Assembly (NCBI GenBank): GCA_963759875.1
Contig: CAVXBB010000006.1
Coordinates: forward strand, 1 to 64,000
Direction: 5' to 3'
Source of the DNA: JAFAGX01 sp963759875
GTDB taxonomy: Bacteria > Acidobacteriota > Terriglobia > Terriglobales > Acidobacteriaceae
DNA: 64,000 bases
Positions 55,073 through 63,973 of this stretch are shown in pieces. Position numbers and translations under genes: made by a program. Within the stretch, counting starts at the first letter, position 1. The number at the start of each line of letters is the position of its first letter. The notes below the pieces were generated by a model. That model made no database searches. It was given only the letters and a program-made list of their open reading frames with translations, and was not told the DNA's origin.

Positions 55073-56128
55073 ATGCAAAGTGCCCTGATATCAGTGCTGC
55101 TCCTTGCGATTGCGTCAGTGGCTGCGCTGGGTGCGACACCCGGAGTCGAGGCGTTACCGAATCCTGTGTCGGATAATGCAGTTGCCATACTCAAGCTTCG
55201 CGGCGAATTTCAACTCTTTTCGCTAATGGGGATTGGCCCGAAAAAGACCTGGGACGCGGTCACAAACGTGGCCTACGAAATCGATGCGGCGTCCGGCAAA
55301 GCCCGCACCGTTCACCCCGTGCCGGGCACCGCTGGCCGGATAGGCGCAATGGCGGCAGGTGCGGCCGGGAACCTGTTCCTGTTTGGCGGCTACGTTCTGT
55401 ACCAGGGCGGTGGAATGGCAGTTCCTGACGCGAATCTCTATCAACCCCCCAAGGACCGCTGGGTGCGGATTCCTGACGTTCCAATTCCTGTGGGTGACGC
55501 GGTTATTGGCGCGTATCGTGATCGCTACATCTACCTGATCGGTGGCAGAAGCAACAATCGCCTGATCCCAGATGTCCAGATCTATGACGTGGAGAAAGGC
55601 AAGTGGCTAAATGGCACTGCGATGCCGGGATCCGCTGTCTTTGGGCACGCTGGCGCCTTGGTAGGCAACACGATTGTTTACATTGATGGAGCTCGGGTCA
55701 ACCAGTCTGGCGCCGGTCCGCGGTTCGTCGCGTCCGACGAATGCTGGCTGGGCAAAATCGACCACCATAATCCGGCCAAAATCGACTGGAAGAAACTGCC
55801 CAGCCATCCGGGAGATGCTCGTTTTCGCATCGCTGCTGGCGGATCAGAAAAAGACGAGAAGATCTATTTTTCGGGCGGCTCGGCCGAGCCCCACGATTAC
55901 AACGGCATGGGATTCGATAGTAAACCTGCCGAGCCTTCTTCCGTGACCTTCGCGTTCAACGTGCGCAACGAAAAATGGGAAACCCTGAACGCCAACACTC
56001 CCCACCCGACCATGGATCATCGCGGATTGCTAGTGACCCCTGAGGGCTTGGTTATCATCGGCGGGATGGAAAAGGGGCAGCAGGTGACCGGAGCGATTGA
56101 GGTTCTGCCCAAGAGCGTCCAAAAATAA
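55073..56128 (+). CDS. Secreted kelch-repeat / galactose-oxidase-like beta-propeller
   Basis: A 351-residue exported protein. ATG 55073 gives the signal MQSALISVLLLAIASVAALG; an upstream ATG at 55022 would bury it. Kelch blades are visible: AGNLFLFGGYVLYQGGGM, DRYIYLIGGRSNNRLIPDVQIYDVEKGKW, GHAGALVGNTIVYIDGARV, DEKIYFSGGSAEP and HRGLLVTPEGLVIIGGMEKGQ, each with the GG and later aromatic of the repeat. The layout is close to N-acetylneuraminate epimerase (NanM) proteins, but the catalytic residues of that enzyme could not be checked. Substrate unknown. Confidence 0.75.
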   Translation: MQSALISVLLLAIASVAALGATPGVEALPNPVSDNAVAILKLRGEFQLFSLMGIGPKKTWDAVTNVAYEIDAASGKARTVHPVPGTAGRIGAMAAGAAGNLFLFGGYVLYQGGGMAVPDANLYQPPKDRWVRIPDVPIPVGDAVIGAYRDRYIYLIGGRSNNRLIPDVQIYDVEKGKWLNGTAMPGSAVFGHAGALVGNTIVYIDGARVNQSGAGPRFVASDECWLGKIDHHNPAKIDWKKLPSHPGDARFRIAAGGSEKDEKIYFSGGSAEPHDYNGMGFDSKPAEPSSVTFAFNVRNEKWETLNANTPHPTMDHRGLLVTPEGLVIIGGMEKGQQVTGAIEVLPKSVQK

Positions 56129-56137
56129 AGCTCGACG

Positions 56138-58273
56138 CTATCGTGCCCTTGCTAACACCAACGTTACGTCGTCGGGCTGCTCGTGAGCTCCGATCCAATC
56201 GTCCAAAGCGGCTGTGACAACTTCAATGATGCGCTTCAGCGGCAGATCACGGTTTTCTTGCACCAACTCCATGAGCCGCTTCTCTCCGAATTCGCCAAAA
56301 TCATTTTCGGGCTCCGTGACACCATCACTGTAGGCCAGGAAAAGCTCTCCTGGACGAAGCGGAACCGAAGCTTCTTCATAATTCATCTGATCGAACAAAC
56401 CCACTACGGTGCCTCCGCACTCCAGTCGCCGAACCGTGGCATCATCGCCCAAAATGATTGGTGGCAAATGGCCGCCGTTGCTGTAGGTCAGCCGACGAGT
56501 GGCGCCATGATAAATTCCCAGGAACAAAGTCGCGTATTTCTCGCGCGGCGTACTCTCGTAAAGCTGATGGTTGAGCAGACCGAGCAGAGCGGCAGGAGAC
56601 ACTTCCAGGGCAGGGAACTCTGAGCTCACCGCTCCACCCGCCCCTACCGCGACGGGTTCCCGCAGAGCGGGAATATCTTGCAGACTGTACGCACGCACAG
56701 CAGAGTGAATCGTGGCCATCATCAAGGCGGCTGAAATTCCTTTTCCGCTGATGTCGCCAACTGCAAGTATCAGCCGATCAGAGTCCAGCTTCAGGAAATC
56801 GTAATAGTCGCCGCTCACTGTACGTGCCGGCCGGCAAAAGCCATGTACTTCAAAAGTTGAGAGCTGCGAGATCTCTTTAGGGAAGAGCTGAGACTGGACT
56901 TCCTGTGCGATAACCAGTTCGTTCTCGAGACGCTGCTTTTCTTTTTGCTCCTCGATGAGTTTTTCCAAAGAACTCGTCATTGAGTTGAACGAATTCGACA
57001 AGGTTGCGATCTGATCATTGGACTTTACCGGAATGCGATGCCTGAAGTCGCCACGATTGATGTGCTTAGTGGCGTCGTAGAGTTGAGCAACCGCGCCGGT
57101 TACAGTTCGGGTGAGGCGGGTGCCAATAATGATCGCGATAATTTCAATAATGCAAAACACAATAAACACAAACAGCAAGAAAACTTCAATCGTCGGGGCC
57201 AGGTAGCCCAGCGCCTCAAACAGACGGTCATAAAGTTTCGATATCCGGGTTTGAACCACAATGGCGGCAGGATTGGATGTGTCCCCCGTCTCCCAGTTCA
57301 TTACCGCGACCGTGGTTGGAAACGTGACCAGGCGGTCCATGCCGCGCATTGCAGGCGGCGTCGTGCCCACGCTGTAGGCCGGGCGTCCGAGCTTGCTCAA
57401 ATCCAGGGTGTATTCTCCTTCTGGCTTTTTGACAACAATGGTAGTGCCCTCTTTGGATGGCGCCTGGTCCGTTTTCTGGAGAGTCAGTCCTGTCGCATAT
57501 AACGTTATCTGTCCCAGGTTCGCAGCCAAACTCTGCAGCATGTGCTGGTCGAATGCCTTGCTGGAGAGGACAGTTAGGTCATGGTTATTGATCCGCTCTG
57601 TTTCCAGGGCGCGGAGATAGAGTTTGTCATGATCCCGGACAATGCCACGAAACGAAGTATTCAAATACGACGGCAGTGTTGGCGGCTGGGTGTTCTCACT
57701 TCCAGGCGCACTATTCAGGACAAGCTTGTTGTCCAGCCAAACGCAGACTTCGCGTGCCGCGCGGGGTCGATTGGTTCGCTGCAAGTTTCTAAGCGACGCA
57801 TTAGTGTTGGGACTACTTTCAATTTCCGCAGCAATATTACGTGCGATAGCAGTATTGGCAGCCTCAATGCTTTTTAATTCTGAACTCAAAGCTGTAGTTA
57901 CGATGAATGTGGCGAATTGACCTGCGAACAGGTAAAAAGAGGCCGCGGTCAACGTCACTAATAGCACGACCGGTACCACCCCGATGAAAACATAGGTGAC
58001 AATCAGGCGGTTGCGCAGTCGCCAGAGAAGTTTCGCCTTAACCCAGCGAATCGCCAGGATGCAAAACAGAACGACGAGCGCAAAGCTCAGAAATCTGATC
58101 CATCCGTCCAAACCCTGGCCCCAGGAAGATTTCGAGAACGCGAACATCTCATCGAGGGCGAGCAGCAGCAGATCTAGACACAACAAATAGCACGCGATGA
58201 GGGCGACTTTGCTTTTGGGCAACAACCCTGTTTGAGAAAGCCGCATTCTGAGATAGCGATACCGAAGTGGCAT
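56138..58273 (-). CDS. Membrane PP2C-type (SpoIIE) serine/threonine phosphatase with HAMP
   Basis: A 711-residue signalling protein. Three N-terminal helices (about residues 23-45, 60-76 and 92-120), an extracytoplasmic region (about 125-365), a fourth helix (VFLLFVFIVFCIIEIIAIIIG, about 370-390), a HAMP linker (TGAVAQLYDATKHINRGDFRHRI) and a short coiled coil (LEKLIEEQKEKQRLENELVIAQEVQSQLFP). Then comes the SpoIIE/RsbU domain (about 480-711) with VSGDYYDFLKLDSDRLILAVGDISGKGISAALMMA and LAYSDGVTEPENDFGEFG metal motifs. It probably senses an envelope signal and dephosphorylates an anti-sigma-antagonist-like partner. None is next to it. Confidence 0.9.
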   Translation of the reverse strand: MPLRYRYLRMRLSQTGLLPKSKVALIACYLLCLDLLLLALDEMFAFSKSSWGQGLDGWIRFLSFALVVLFCILAIRWVKAKLLWRLRNRLIVTYVFIGVVPVVLLVTLTAASFYLFAGQFATFIVTTALSSELKSIEAANTAIARNIAAEIESSPNTNASLRNLQRTNRPRAAREVCVWLDNKLVLNSAPGSENTQPPTLPSYLNTSFRGIVRDHDKLYLRALETERINNHDLTVLSSKAFDQHMLQSLAANLGQITLYATGLTLQKTDQAPSKEGTTIVVKKPEGEYTLDLSKLGRPAYSVGTTPPAMRGMDRLVTFPTTVAVMNWETGDTSNPAAIVVQTRISKLYDRLFEALGYLAPTIEVFLLFVFIVFCIIEIIAIIIGTRLTRTVTGAVAQLYDATKHINRGDFRHRIPVKSNDQIATLSNSFNSMTSSLEKLIEEQKEKQRLENELVIAQEVQSQLFPKEISQLSTFEVHGFCRPARTVSGDYYDFLKLDSDRLILAVGDISGKGISAALMMATIHSAVRAYSLQDIPALREPVAVGAGGAVSSEFPALEVSPAALLGLLNHQLYESTPREKYATLFLGIYHGATRRLTYSNGGHLPPIILGDDATVRRLECGGTVVGLFDQMNYEEASVPLRPGELFLAYSDGVTEPENDFGEFGEKRLMELVQENRDLPLKRIIEVVTAALDDWIGAHEQPDDVTLVLARAR

Positions 58274-58374
58274 GATCCTTGTTAATTATAGAGGGATGGA
58301 AAAGCAGCTGAGTGCCGTGGCATGATCCTCAAACGCAACGGAGGTGAACGCAACCGATCCTGCTAAAATGCCAT

Positions 58375-59142
58375 GTGCTATTCACTGACATAACGCCGTT
58401 GTCGCGCGCGGCGCTTTTTCTAGCTGTAATGGGATTGGGTCCTATAGGCGTGGCGCAGGAGCAACCGCCGGTCAAGCTGAATGTCCTCAATGTGTGCTCA
58501 CCCTCCCCGCAAGAGCAGCAGGAAATTTCTTCTTCACTGGCTCGAATTCCTCAGAAAACATCGTTCAGTCAGGACTTTGAAGTGGATCGCGGGCGCTCGG
58601 TTCCAGATCAAAGCACAACTATGCTTCCGAGTGGCCAAGGCGCGCAGTTGCCGTCGGATTCAGGACCTGCCGTTTGGGTGCGCATTCGGCGCGAATTCCC
58701 GTCCACCTCGCCGTTCTCCAGCGTACAGTATTCGTTCAGCCGAGACAGCAAGAGCATGGTGGAAACTCTGGTGTTTCGAGTTCGCGAGCCAAAGGACGTA
58801 ATGCAGATCGCGCTGGAAGATAGCGCGTCTTCTGTGACCGCGCCTGCAACAATGCTTTCGACGGACACGCCTGCCAGCCGCATCAAGCTGGAGCGGTTCG
58901 GAAAATCATCAGTTGTACTGGCTCGCTGTTTGGGAACCGATACAGGTCCAGCACCCGACCAGAGCGCCTATGAGCCGTTGTTTCGGAGCGCGTCCGCGAT
59001 CGTGGCCAATTACCGCAACCTTCTGGGAGTGCGCCGTACCGTGCCGGAAGAGATGTCGCGCATAGACGCGAAACCTGCAACGCAGCGAAAGATCGCAAAA
59101 ACTGCGCCGAAAAATGCCGCGGCGCAGACAAAGCCGCAGTAA
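58375..59142 (+). CDS. Secreted hypothetical protein, 255 aa
   Basis: Not recognised. Translation starts at GTG 58375 (MLFTDITPLSRAALFLAVMG), a signal peptide leading to AQEQPPVKLNVLNVCSPSPQEQQEISSSL. The middle contains VWVRIRREFPSTSPFSSVQYSFSRDSKSMVETLVFRVREPKDVMQIALEDSASSV, a beta-rich sandwich-like pattern. The C-terminus is a basic Ala/Lys tail (RKIAKTAPKNAAAQTKPQ). It precedes trxB by 44 bases on the same strand. Probably a real exported protein of this lineage. Confidence 0.65.
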   Translation: MLFTDITPLSRAALFLAVMGLGPIGVAQEQPPVKLNVLNVCSPSPQEQQEISSSLARIPQKTSFSQDFEVDRGRSVPDQSTTMLPSGQGAQLPSDSGPAVWVRIRREFPSTSPFSSVQYSFSRDSKSMVETLVFRVREPKDVMQIALEDSASSVTAPATMLSTDTPASRIKLERFGKSSVVLARCLGTDTGPAPDQSAYEPLFRSASAIVANYRNLLGVRRTVPEEMSRIDAKPATQRKIAKTAPKNAAAQTKPQ

Positions 59143-59186
59143 GGGCTGAACCTAAATACGACTGCAGTCCATCTAATTCATTTCGT

Positions 59187-60122
59187 ATGGAAAACCATGT
59201 TCGCAATGTGGTGATCATCGGGTCAGGCTGTTCCGGCCATACCGCCGCGTTGTATACAGCCCGCGCCAACCTCAAACCGTTGATCGTTGAAGGTCATGAG
59301 CCTGGCGGACAGCTTTCATTAACAACCTTAGTGGAGAATTTCCCCGGTTTTCCCGAGGGAGTTCAAGGGCCGGAACTGGTTGAGAACATGCGCAAGCAAG
59401 CCGCTCGCTTTGGAGCTGACTACCGGCTCGGGCACATTACGAGCGTGGACTTGAGCGTTCGGCCATTCCGCGTTCACATCAGCCACGAAGTTGTCTATGC
59501 GCGTACGTTGATCATTGCCAGCGGTGCCTCGGCACGTTGGCTGGGATTACCTCATGAGCAGAAACTTATTGGCCGTGGCGTATCGTCCTGCGCAACGTGC
59601 GACGGATTCTTCTTCACTGACAGGGAAATCGCGGTGATTGGCGGTGGGGATTCTGCCATGGAAGAAGCAATCTTCTTGACACGTTTCGCGACCAAAGTCA
59701 CCGTCATTCACCGGCGAGACGATTTTCGTGCCTCAAAAATCATGCTGGAGCGCGCGCAACGCAACGAGAAGATTCATTTTCTTACCAGCACCGTTGTGGA
59801 AGACGTTCATGACGTCTCGAAAGATGAGGTTACCGGCTTAAAGCTGCGCAATGTGAAGACTGGAGACGTCTGGGAACTGCCAGTCAGCGCGATGTTTTTG
59901 GGAATTGGCCACATTCCCAACACGAAGATATTTGAAGGCCAATTGGACATGGATCAAGACGGATACCTCGTGACAAAGAACAATGTTTTCACACGCGTGC
60001 AGGGTGTTTATGCCTGCGGTGACGTGCAGGACCGGCGCTATCGCCAGGCCATTACTGCGGCAGGCAGTGGATGCATGGCCGCTCTGGAAGCCGAGAAATT
60101 CCTCGAAGACGACGGGGAGTAA
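59187..60122 (+). CDS. trxB: Thioredoxin reductase (TrxB)
   Basis: Flavoprotein reducing thioredoxin with NADPH (311 residues). The FAD loop is GSGCSGHTAALYTARANLKPL (about residues 12-32; Cys where GSGPAG has Pro), then GHEPGGQLSLTTLVENFPGFPEGVQGPEL. The redox pair is SCATCDGFFF (CxxC at about 134-137). The NADPH loop is AVIGGGDSAMEEAIFLTRFATKVTVIHRRDDFRASKI (about 149-185), and the second FAD block is GVYACGDVQDRRYRQAITAAGSGCMAALEAEKFL. Full length with the correct domain order. ATG 59187 is the first start. Confidence 0.93.
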   Translation: MENHVRNVVIIGSGCSGHTAALYTARANLKPLIVEGHEPGGQLSLTTLVENFPGFPEGVQGPELVENMRKQAARFGADYRLGHITSVDLSVRPFRVHISHEVVYARTLIIASGASARWLGLPHEQKLIGRGVSSCATCDGFFFTDREIAVIGGGDSAMEEAIFLTRFATKVTVIHRRDDFRASKIMLERAQRNEKIHFLTSTVVEDVHDVSKDEVTGLKLRNVKTGDVWELPVSAMFLGIGHIPNTKIFEGQLDMDQDGYLVTKNNVFTRVQGVYACGDVQDRRYRQAITAAGSGCMAALEAEKFLEDDGE

Positions 60123-60157
60123 TACTGAGCGTTGTTGTCCCACATGTCTCTGTTCTG

Positions 60158-60173
60158 TGTGACGTGTGTCATA
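60158..60173. promoter_or_regulatory. CRP-type near-palindrome upstream of the proline dehydrogenase gene
   Basis: TGTGACGTGTGTCATA matches TGTGA-N6-TCACA at nine of ten positions. It lies 74 bases before the proline dehydrogenase start, a distance compatible with class I or II activation. It matches the two perfect sites in the window (5321 and 23057). Confidence 0.45.
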
Positions 60174-60247
60174 CCTGATAGGCGCGTGACTGTGGTACAA
60201 GGATCCGTGCAAGTCACGATTGATTACACTGTTCCTGTGAGTCGCCT

Positions 60248-61174
60248 GTGCTAAGGGCGATTTTTATTTCTCTGGCCGAAAACAGGACGTTGCGCGGCAT
60301 CGCTGAACGCTCGTCCATTGGCCATAAATGCTCCAGCCGATTTGTCGCCGGAACTCAAATCGGCGACCTGCTGCAGGCAACGCGCAAGGTCAATCTGCTG
60401 GGATGCAGCGTTTCCGTCGACAACCTGGGAGAGAATGTCACAAACGCTGATGAAGCGCGTGCCAGCGCTGCCGTCTATCATGAATTGCTCGATCAAATTT
60501 CCGCCCAGAAGCTGAACGCTAACGTCAGCTTGAAACTGACGCACATGGGCCTCGATGTTGATCCCAATCTGGCCCACGATCAGGTTGCGAGCCTGGTTTC
60601 TAAAGCTGCTGCCATGAATCCTCGGAATTTTGTCCGCGTGGATATGGAAGGCTCGTCTTACACGCAGCAGACGCTGGACTTCGTGCATGAACTTCACCGC
60701 TTGCCCGGAAATCAGGGTTGTGTGGGCGCGGTCATTCAATCCTACATGCACCGCTCTGAAAACGATGTTGAGAATCTTTTGGCTGACGGAATTCGCATCC
60801 GACTCTGCAAGGGCGCTTACAAAGAACCTCCGGAGATTGCTTTTCAGAAGAAATCGGAGGTCGACGCCAATTACGTGAAGCTGATGAAAATCCTGATGAA
60901 GAGCGGGGTCTATCACGGTCTCGCGACTCACGATGAGAACATCATCCGTGAGGCTGAGGCTTTTGCCACCCGCGAGAAAATTCCTCGGGACGCATTCGAA
61001 TTTCAAATGCTGTACGGTATCCGCCGCGACCTCCAGGAGAGTTTGGTAAGAGACGGCTGGCGCATGCGCGTCTATATCCCGTTTGGCACGGAATGGTATC
61101 CATACCTGATGCGGCGCTTGGCCGAACGGCCCGCCAACGTGCTGTTTATCGCGAAAAATATTCTGCGTGGATAA
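60248..61174 (+). CDS. putA: Proline dehydrogenase
   Basis: FAD enzyme (308 residues) oxidising proline to delta-1-pyrroline-5-carboxylate and passing electrons to quinone. Family text: RFVAGTQIGDLLQATRKVNLLGCSVSVDNLGENVTNADEA (about residues 32-71), VSLKLTHMGLDVDPNLAHDQ, FVRVDMEGSSYTQQTLDFV, GAVIQSYMHRSENDV, IRIRLCKGAYKEPPEIAF (about 183-200) and the substrate loop GTEWYPYLMRRLAERPANVLF (about 280-300). It is a single-domain enzyme without the P5C dehydrogenase half of PutA, which must be encoded elsewhere. The start is GTG 60248; no ATG precedes the first conserved block. A CRP-like site lies upstream. Confidence 0.9.
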   Translation: MLRAIFISLAENRTLRGIAERSSIGHKCSSRFVAGTQIGDLLQATRKVNLLGCSVSVDNLGENVTNADEARASAAVYHELLDQISAQKLNANVSLKLTHMGLDVDPNLAHDQVASLVSKAAAMNPRNFVRVDMEGSSYTQQTLDFVHELHRLPGNQGCVGAVIQSYMHRSENDVENLLADGIRIRLCKGAYKEPPEIAFQKKSEVDANYVKLMKILMKSGVYHGLATHDENIIREAEAFATREKIPRDAFEFQMLYGIRRDLQESLVRDGWRMRVYIPFGTEWYPYLMRRLAERPANVLFIAKNILRG

Positions 61175-61236
61175 GTACACACGCAGAAACCAAATACAGA
61201 CTGGCAACGCGAAACTGAGGCTGCTAACATCGCTCA

Positions 61237-62289
61237 GTGGCTAGCGTCAGGAACACCCCAAAAATTCCAGCGGAACGAGAACGACTGGTTTCGGCAGCAT
61301 CCCTCGAGGACGACTCCTCTTTCGAACTAAAGCTCCGCCCGCAGCGCCTGGCGGAGTTCATCGGGCAACCCAAAGTCAAAGAAAATCTCGCAGTAGCAAT
61401 CGAAGCGGCACGCTCGCGAGGCGAGGCACTGGATCACGTTCTACTTTACGGACCGCCCGGCTTAGGCAAGACAACTCTTGCCAACATCATCGCTAACGAC
61501 TTGGGAGTGCAGTTTCAACCCACGGCCGCGCCGCTGCTGCAGATTAAAGGCGATTTGACAGCGATACTCACCAATATCCGTGATAAGCAGGTTTTGTTCG
61601 TCGACGAGGTTCACCGGATGCAGCCGGCGTTGGAAGAGATTCTTTATCCCGCGCTGGAAGATTACAAGCTGGACATAATCGTCGGCCAGGGACCCGCTGC
61701 GCGTACACACACCCTGGACATCAAGCCGTTCACGTTTATTGGTGCCACCACGCGTGCGGGCCTGATTTCATCCCCGCTGCGTTCGCGCTTTGGCATCGTC
61801 CTGCGTCTGGAATTTTACCAACCCGAGGAATTGCGAATTATCATTGAACGGTCCGCAGAGATTTTGGGCGTACAAATCGATCGCGAGGGAGCCATCGAAC
61901 TGGCGCGCCGATCGCGAGGAACGCCTAGGATTGCCAATCGCCTGCTGAGACGTGTGCGGGACTACGCGCAGGTGCGAAGTACCGGGAAGATCGACCTCCC
62001 TACCGCGCAAGCAGCACTGCACATGCTTGAAGTGGATCGATACGGATTCGACGAAGTCGACCGCAAGTTGTTGCTGACCATCATAGAGAAATATGAAGGC
62101 GGTCCGGTTGGCGTGAATACTTTAGCTGCGGCTTTGGCGGAGGAAGCGGATGCGATCGAGGAAATTTACGAACCATTTCTCATGCAAATCGGATTCCTCA
62201 ATCGTACGCCGAGGGGCCGAGTGGCTACGCAGCTCGCGTATGAACATTTCGGCATCACGCCTAATCGCAGGCAGAGCTCCCTATTTTAG
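61237..62289 (+). CDS. ruvB: Holliday junction branch-migration ATPase RuvB
   Basis: AAA+ motor of branch migration (350 residues). The N-terminal LRPQRLAEFIGQPKVKENLAVAIEAA spans about residues 32-57. Walker A is GPPGLGKTTLANIIA (about 72-86), Walker B LFVDEVHRM (about 126-134), sensor 1 FIGATTRAGLISSPLRSRFG (about 165-184), and the arginine-containing and winged-helix domain follow (GTPRIANRLLRRVRDYAQ, PFLMQIGFLNRTPRGRVATQLAYEHFG). The start is GTG 61237. It precedes ruvA by 135 bases, with a truncated HicB fragment between them. The order ruvB-ruvA, and not ruvA-ruvB, is noteworthy. Confidence 0.96.
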   Translation: MASVRNTPKIPAERERLVSAASLEDDSSFELKLRPQRLAEFIGQPKVKENLAVAIEAARSRGEALDHVLLYGPPGLGKTTLANIIANDLGVQFQPTAAPLLQIKGDLTAILTNIRDKQVLFVDEVHRMQPALEEILYPALEDYKLDIIVGQGPAARTHTLDIKPFTFIGATTRAGLISSPLRSRFGIVLRLEFYQPEELRIIIERSAEILGVQIDREGAIELARRSRGTPRIANRLLRRVRDYAQVRSTGKIDLPTAQAALHMLEVDRYGFDEVDRKLLLTIIEKYEGGPVGVNTLAAALAEEADAIEEIYEPFLMQIGFLNRTPRGRVATQLAYEHFGITPNRRQSSLF

Positions 62290-62309
62290 AATACAAGCGA
62301 GCTCAATGT

Positions 62310-62399
62310 ATGAAGTCTGTGCAACAGCTCACAGCCATCATTGAGCGCGAGGGCAACGGTTACCTCGGGCTCTGTCCGGAATTCGACATCGCACCGTGA
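62310..62399 (+). pseudogene. Truncated HicB-like antitoxin fragment, 29 aa
   Basis: ATG 62310 opens a 29-residue frame, MKSVQQLTAIIEREGNGYLG then LCPEFDIAP. It matches the N-terminal strands of HicB antitoxins (LTAIIEREGxGYxALCPELDIASQG) and stops just where the second strand should continue. The HicB C-terminal DNA-binding part and a HicA toxin are both missing. It lies in the 135-base gap between ruvB and ruvA. It may be a decayed toxin-antitoxin leftover. Confidence 0.6.
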
Positions 62400-62424
62400 T
62401 TTCTGTTTGAAGCTTAACGATTGA

Positions 62425-63009
62425 ATGATTGCCCACCTGCGCGGACGGCTGCTGACCAAACATCCCAACCAGGCTGTGATTGAAACCGGCGGTGTTGGCT
62501 ACGACGTTACAATTACCGTCCCTACATTTTCCGATCTGCCGTCGCTCGGCGGAGAAGTAGCTTTGCACGTCCATACCCACGTGCGCGAAGACTCGATCGC
62601 CCTTTACGGATTTACTCGTGCGGCCGAGAAGCAGCTTTTCGAGAAGCTGATTAGCGTTAGTGGCATCGGCCCAAAACTCGCGATTACTATTCTGAGTGGA
62701 ATGCCAGTCGACGAGATGACGTCAGCGATCCGCGGAAACGATGTCGCGAAACTTACGCATATTCCGGGCATAGGCAGGAAAACGGCAGAACGCCTGGTGT
62801 TGGAGCTACGCGATAAGTTGCCCGCCCAAACAGCCGCAGAATCAACCTCCGTACCAGCGATTAGCGCCGTAGAAGAGGATGTGCTATCGGCTCTAATCAA
62901 TCTCGGGTATCAGCGAGCGGCCGCTGAGAAAGCAGTCTCATCCGCTTCCAGGAATGGTGGCTCCTTCGACGCAATGTTCAGGCACGCCTTAGGCGTGCTG
63001 TCGAAGTAA
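62425..63009 (+). CDS. ruvA: Holliday junction DNA-binding protein RuvA
   Basis: Tetrameric junction-binding partner of RuvB (194 residues). Domain I is MIAHLRGRLLTKHPNQAVIETGGVGYDVTI (OB fold, 1-30 and on), with VHVREDSIALYGFTRAAEKQLFEKLISVSGIGPKLAITILSGM (helix-hairpin-helix, about 50-92) and HIPGIGRKTAERLVLELRDKL (second HhH, about 112-132). The C-terminal domain III that contacts RuvB is VEEDVLSALINLGYQRAAAEKAVSSA (about 149-174). ATG 62425 is the first start after the HicB remnant. Confidence 0.95.
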   Translation: MIAHLRGRLLTKHPNQAVIETGGVGYDVTITVPTFSDLPSLGGEVALHVHTHVREDSIALYGFTRAAEKQLFEKLISVSGIGPKLAITILSGMPVDEMTSAIRGNDVAKLTHIPGIGRKTAERLVLELRDKLPAQTAAESTSVPAISAVEEDVLSALINLGYQRAAAEKAVSSASRNGGSFDAMFRHALGVLSK

Positions 63010-63037
63010 TTTCAACCTTAGACTCGCCCAGAATACA

Positions 63038-63973
63038 TCAGATCGGTCCCTGATAGCGCCTTAGACGCACCGCCGCGGCAAGGAAAATGGCAGCGACTGC
63101 CAACCCGATCCACAGACCCGGCGCGCTCAAGTACCTACCTGGCGTGAGATGTGTCATCGGACCTGTGGGAAACATCTCTCCCGGTGAGATGTCAGTTGGC
63201 GCGCCTCCTCCGATCAATCGCATGCCCACCATCGCCGCAAAATGGGTAGTGCGGAAGAAAAGCTTTTCCATGCCGCCGATGGCGACTACCGGCAGTGCCG
63301 CCCACAATAATGTTGCGCGTCGCGCCCACCCGGACACCAACATCAACCAGCAATAGACCGGAAAAGGCCACAGCGCATGCGCCGTGAAAAGATGGTAGAG
63401 CAATAGCCCCCACATCTGGAACAGCGACAACCCTCTCCATAGCGAAGCCACACTTACACCGCTCACCGGCAGGACGATGGCACATAGCAGAAGCGTGATC
63501 AGATTTGTTGCAACCGTGATTGCAAACGTGAGCAGTGGCAAGATGACGAGCGGAATGCTGGCTTTCGCGAGCACACTGGTGAGATCAGAAACCGGAAGCG
63601 ATTTCCAGAACAAGATGCTGCGGTCGCGGCGCTCTCCATACAACGCGTCAGCAGAATAAAACAAATTCATGAGTATTAGCGTGCCCATCAGCAGGCCTGC
63701 CGCAACGTTGTACGGCAGGGCAAGTGTTTCCCAATACTTGTTCGGGTCAGAACTTGATAAGCTACGCATTTCGGACAGCCAACGAGACATGTTGATCAGA
63801 AATCCGACCAGGAACAAAGCCGCGATTGCCAGCTGGCCTACATAGAGCCAGCGGTTTTCCCACAGCTCACGACGCACCGACCAGTAGAACGGCCGGGTTT
63901 GCGACGCCCCAACGGAGACCATTTTCTCCGCCCCAAATGCAGATTCCCGCAGAACGTTCGATTCAGTAGTCAT
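63038..63973 (-). CDS. ABC-2-type transporter permease
   Basis: A 311-residue integral membrane protein with six hydrophobic stretches (about residues 45-65, 87-110, 137-160, 175-193, 215-230 and 285-303). The N-terminal soluble head is TRPFYWSVRRELWENRWLYVGQLAIAALFLVGFLINM, and after the second helix comes ADALYGERRDRSILFWKSLPVSDLTSVLAKASIPLVILP, the classic ABC-2 permease stretch where ERRDRSILFWKSLP marks a family of small exporters. The gene is complete in the window; its ATPase partner would lie beyond base 64000. Substrate unknown. Confidence 0.78.
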   Translation of the reverse strand: MTTESNVLRESAFGAEKMVSVGASQTRPFYWSVRRELWENRWLYVGQLAIAALFLVGFLINMSRWLSEMRSLSSSDPNKYWETLALPYNVAAGLLMGTLILMNLFYSADALYGERRDRSILFWKSLPVSDLTSVLAKASIPLVILPLLTFAITVATNLITLLLCAIVLPVSGVSVASLWRGLSLFQMWGLLLYHLFTAHALWPFPVYCWLMLVSGWARRATLLWAALPVVAIGGMEKLFFRTTHFAAMVGMRLIGGGAPTDISPGEMFPTGPMTHLTPGRYLSAPGLWIGLAVAAIFLAAAVRLRRYQGPI

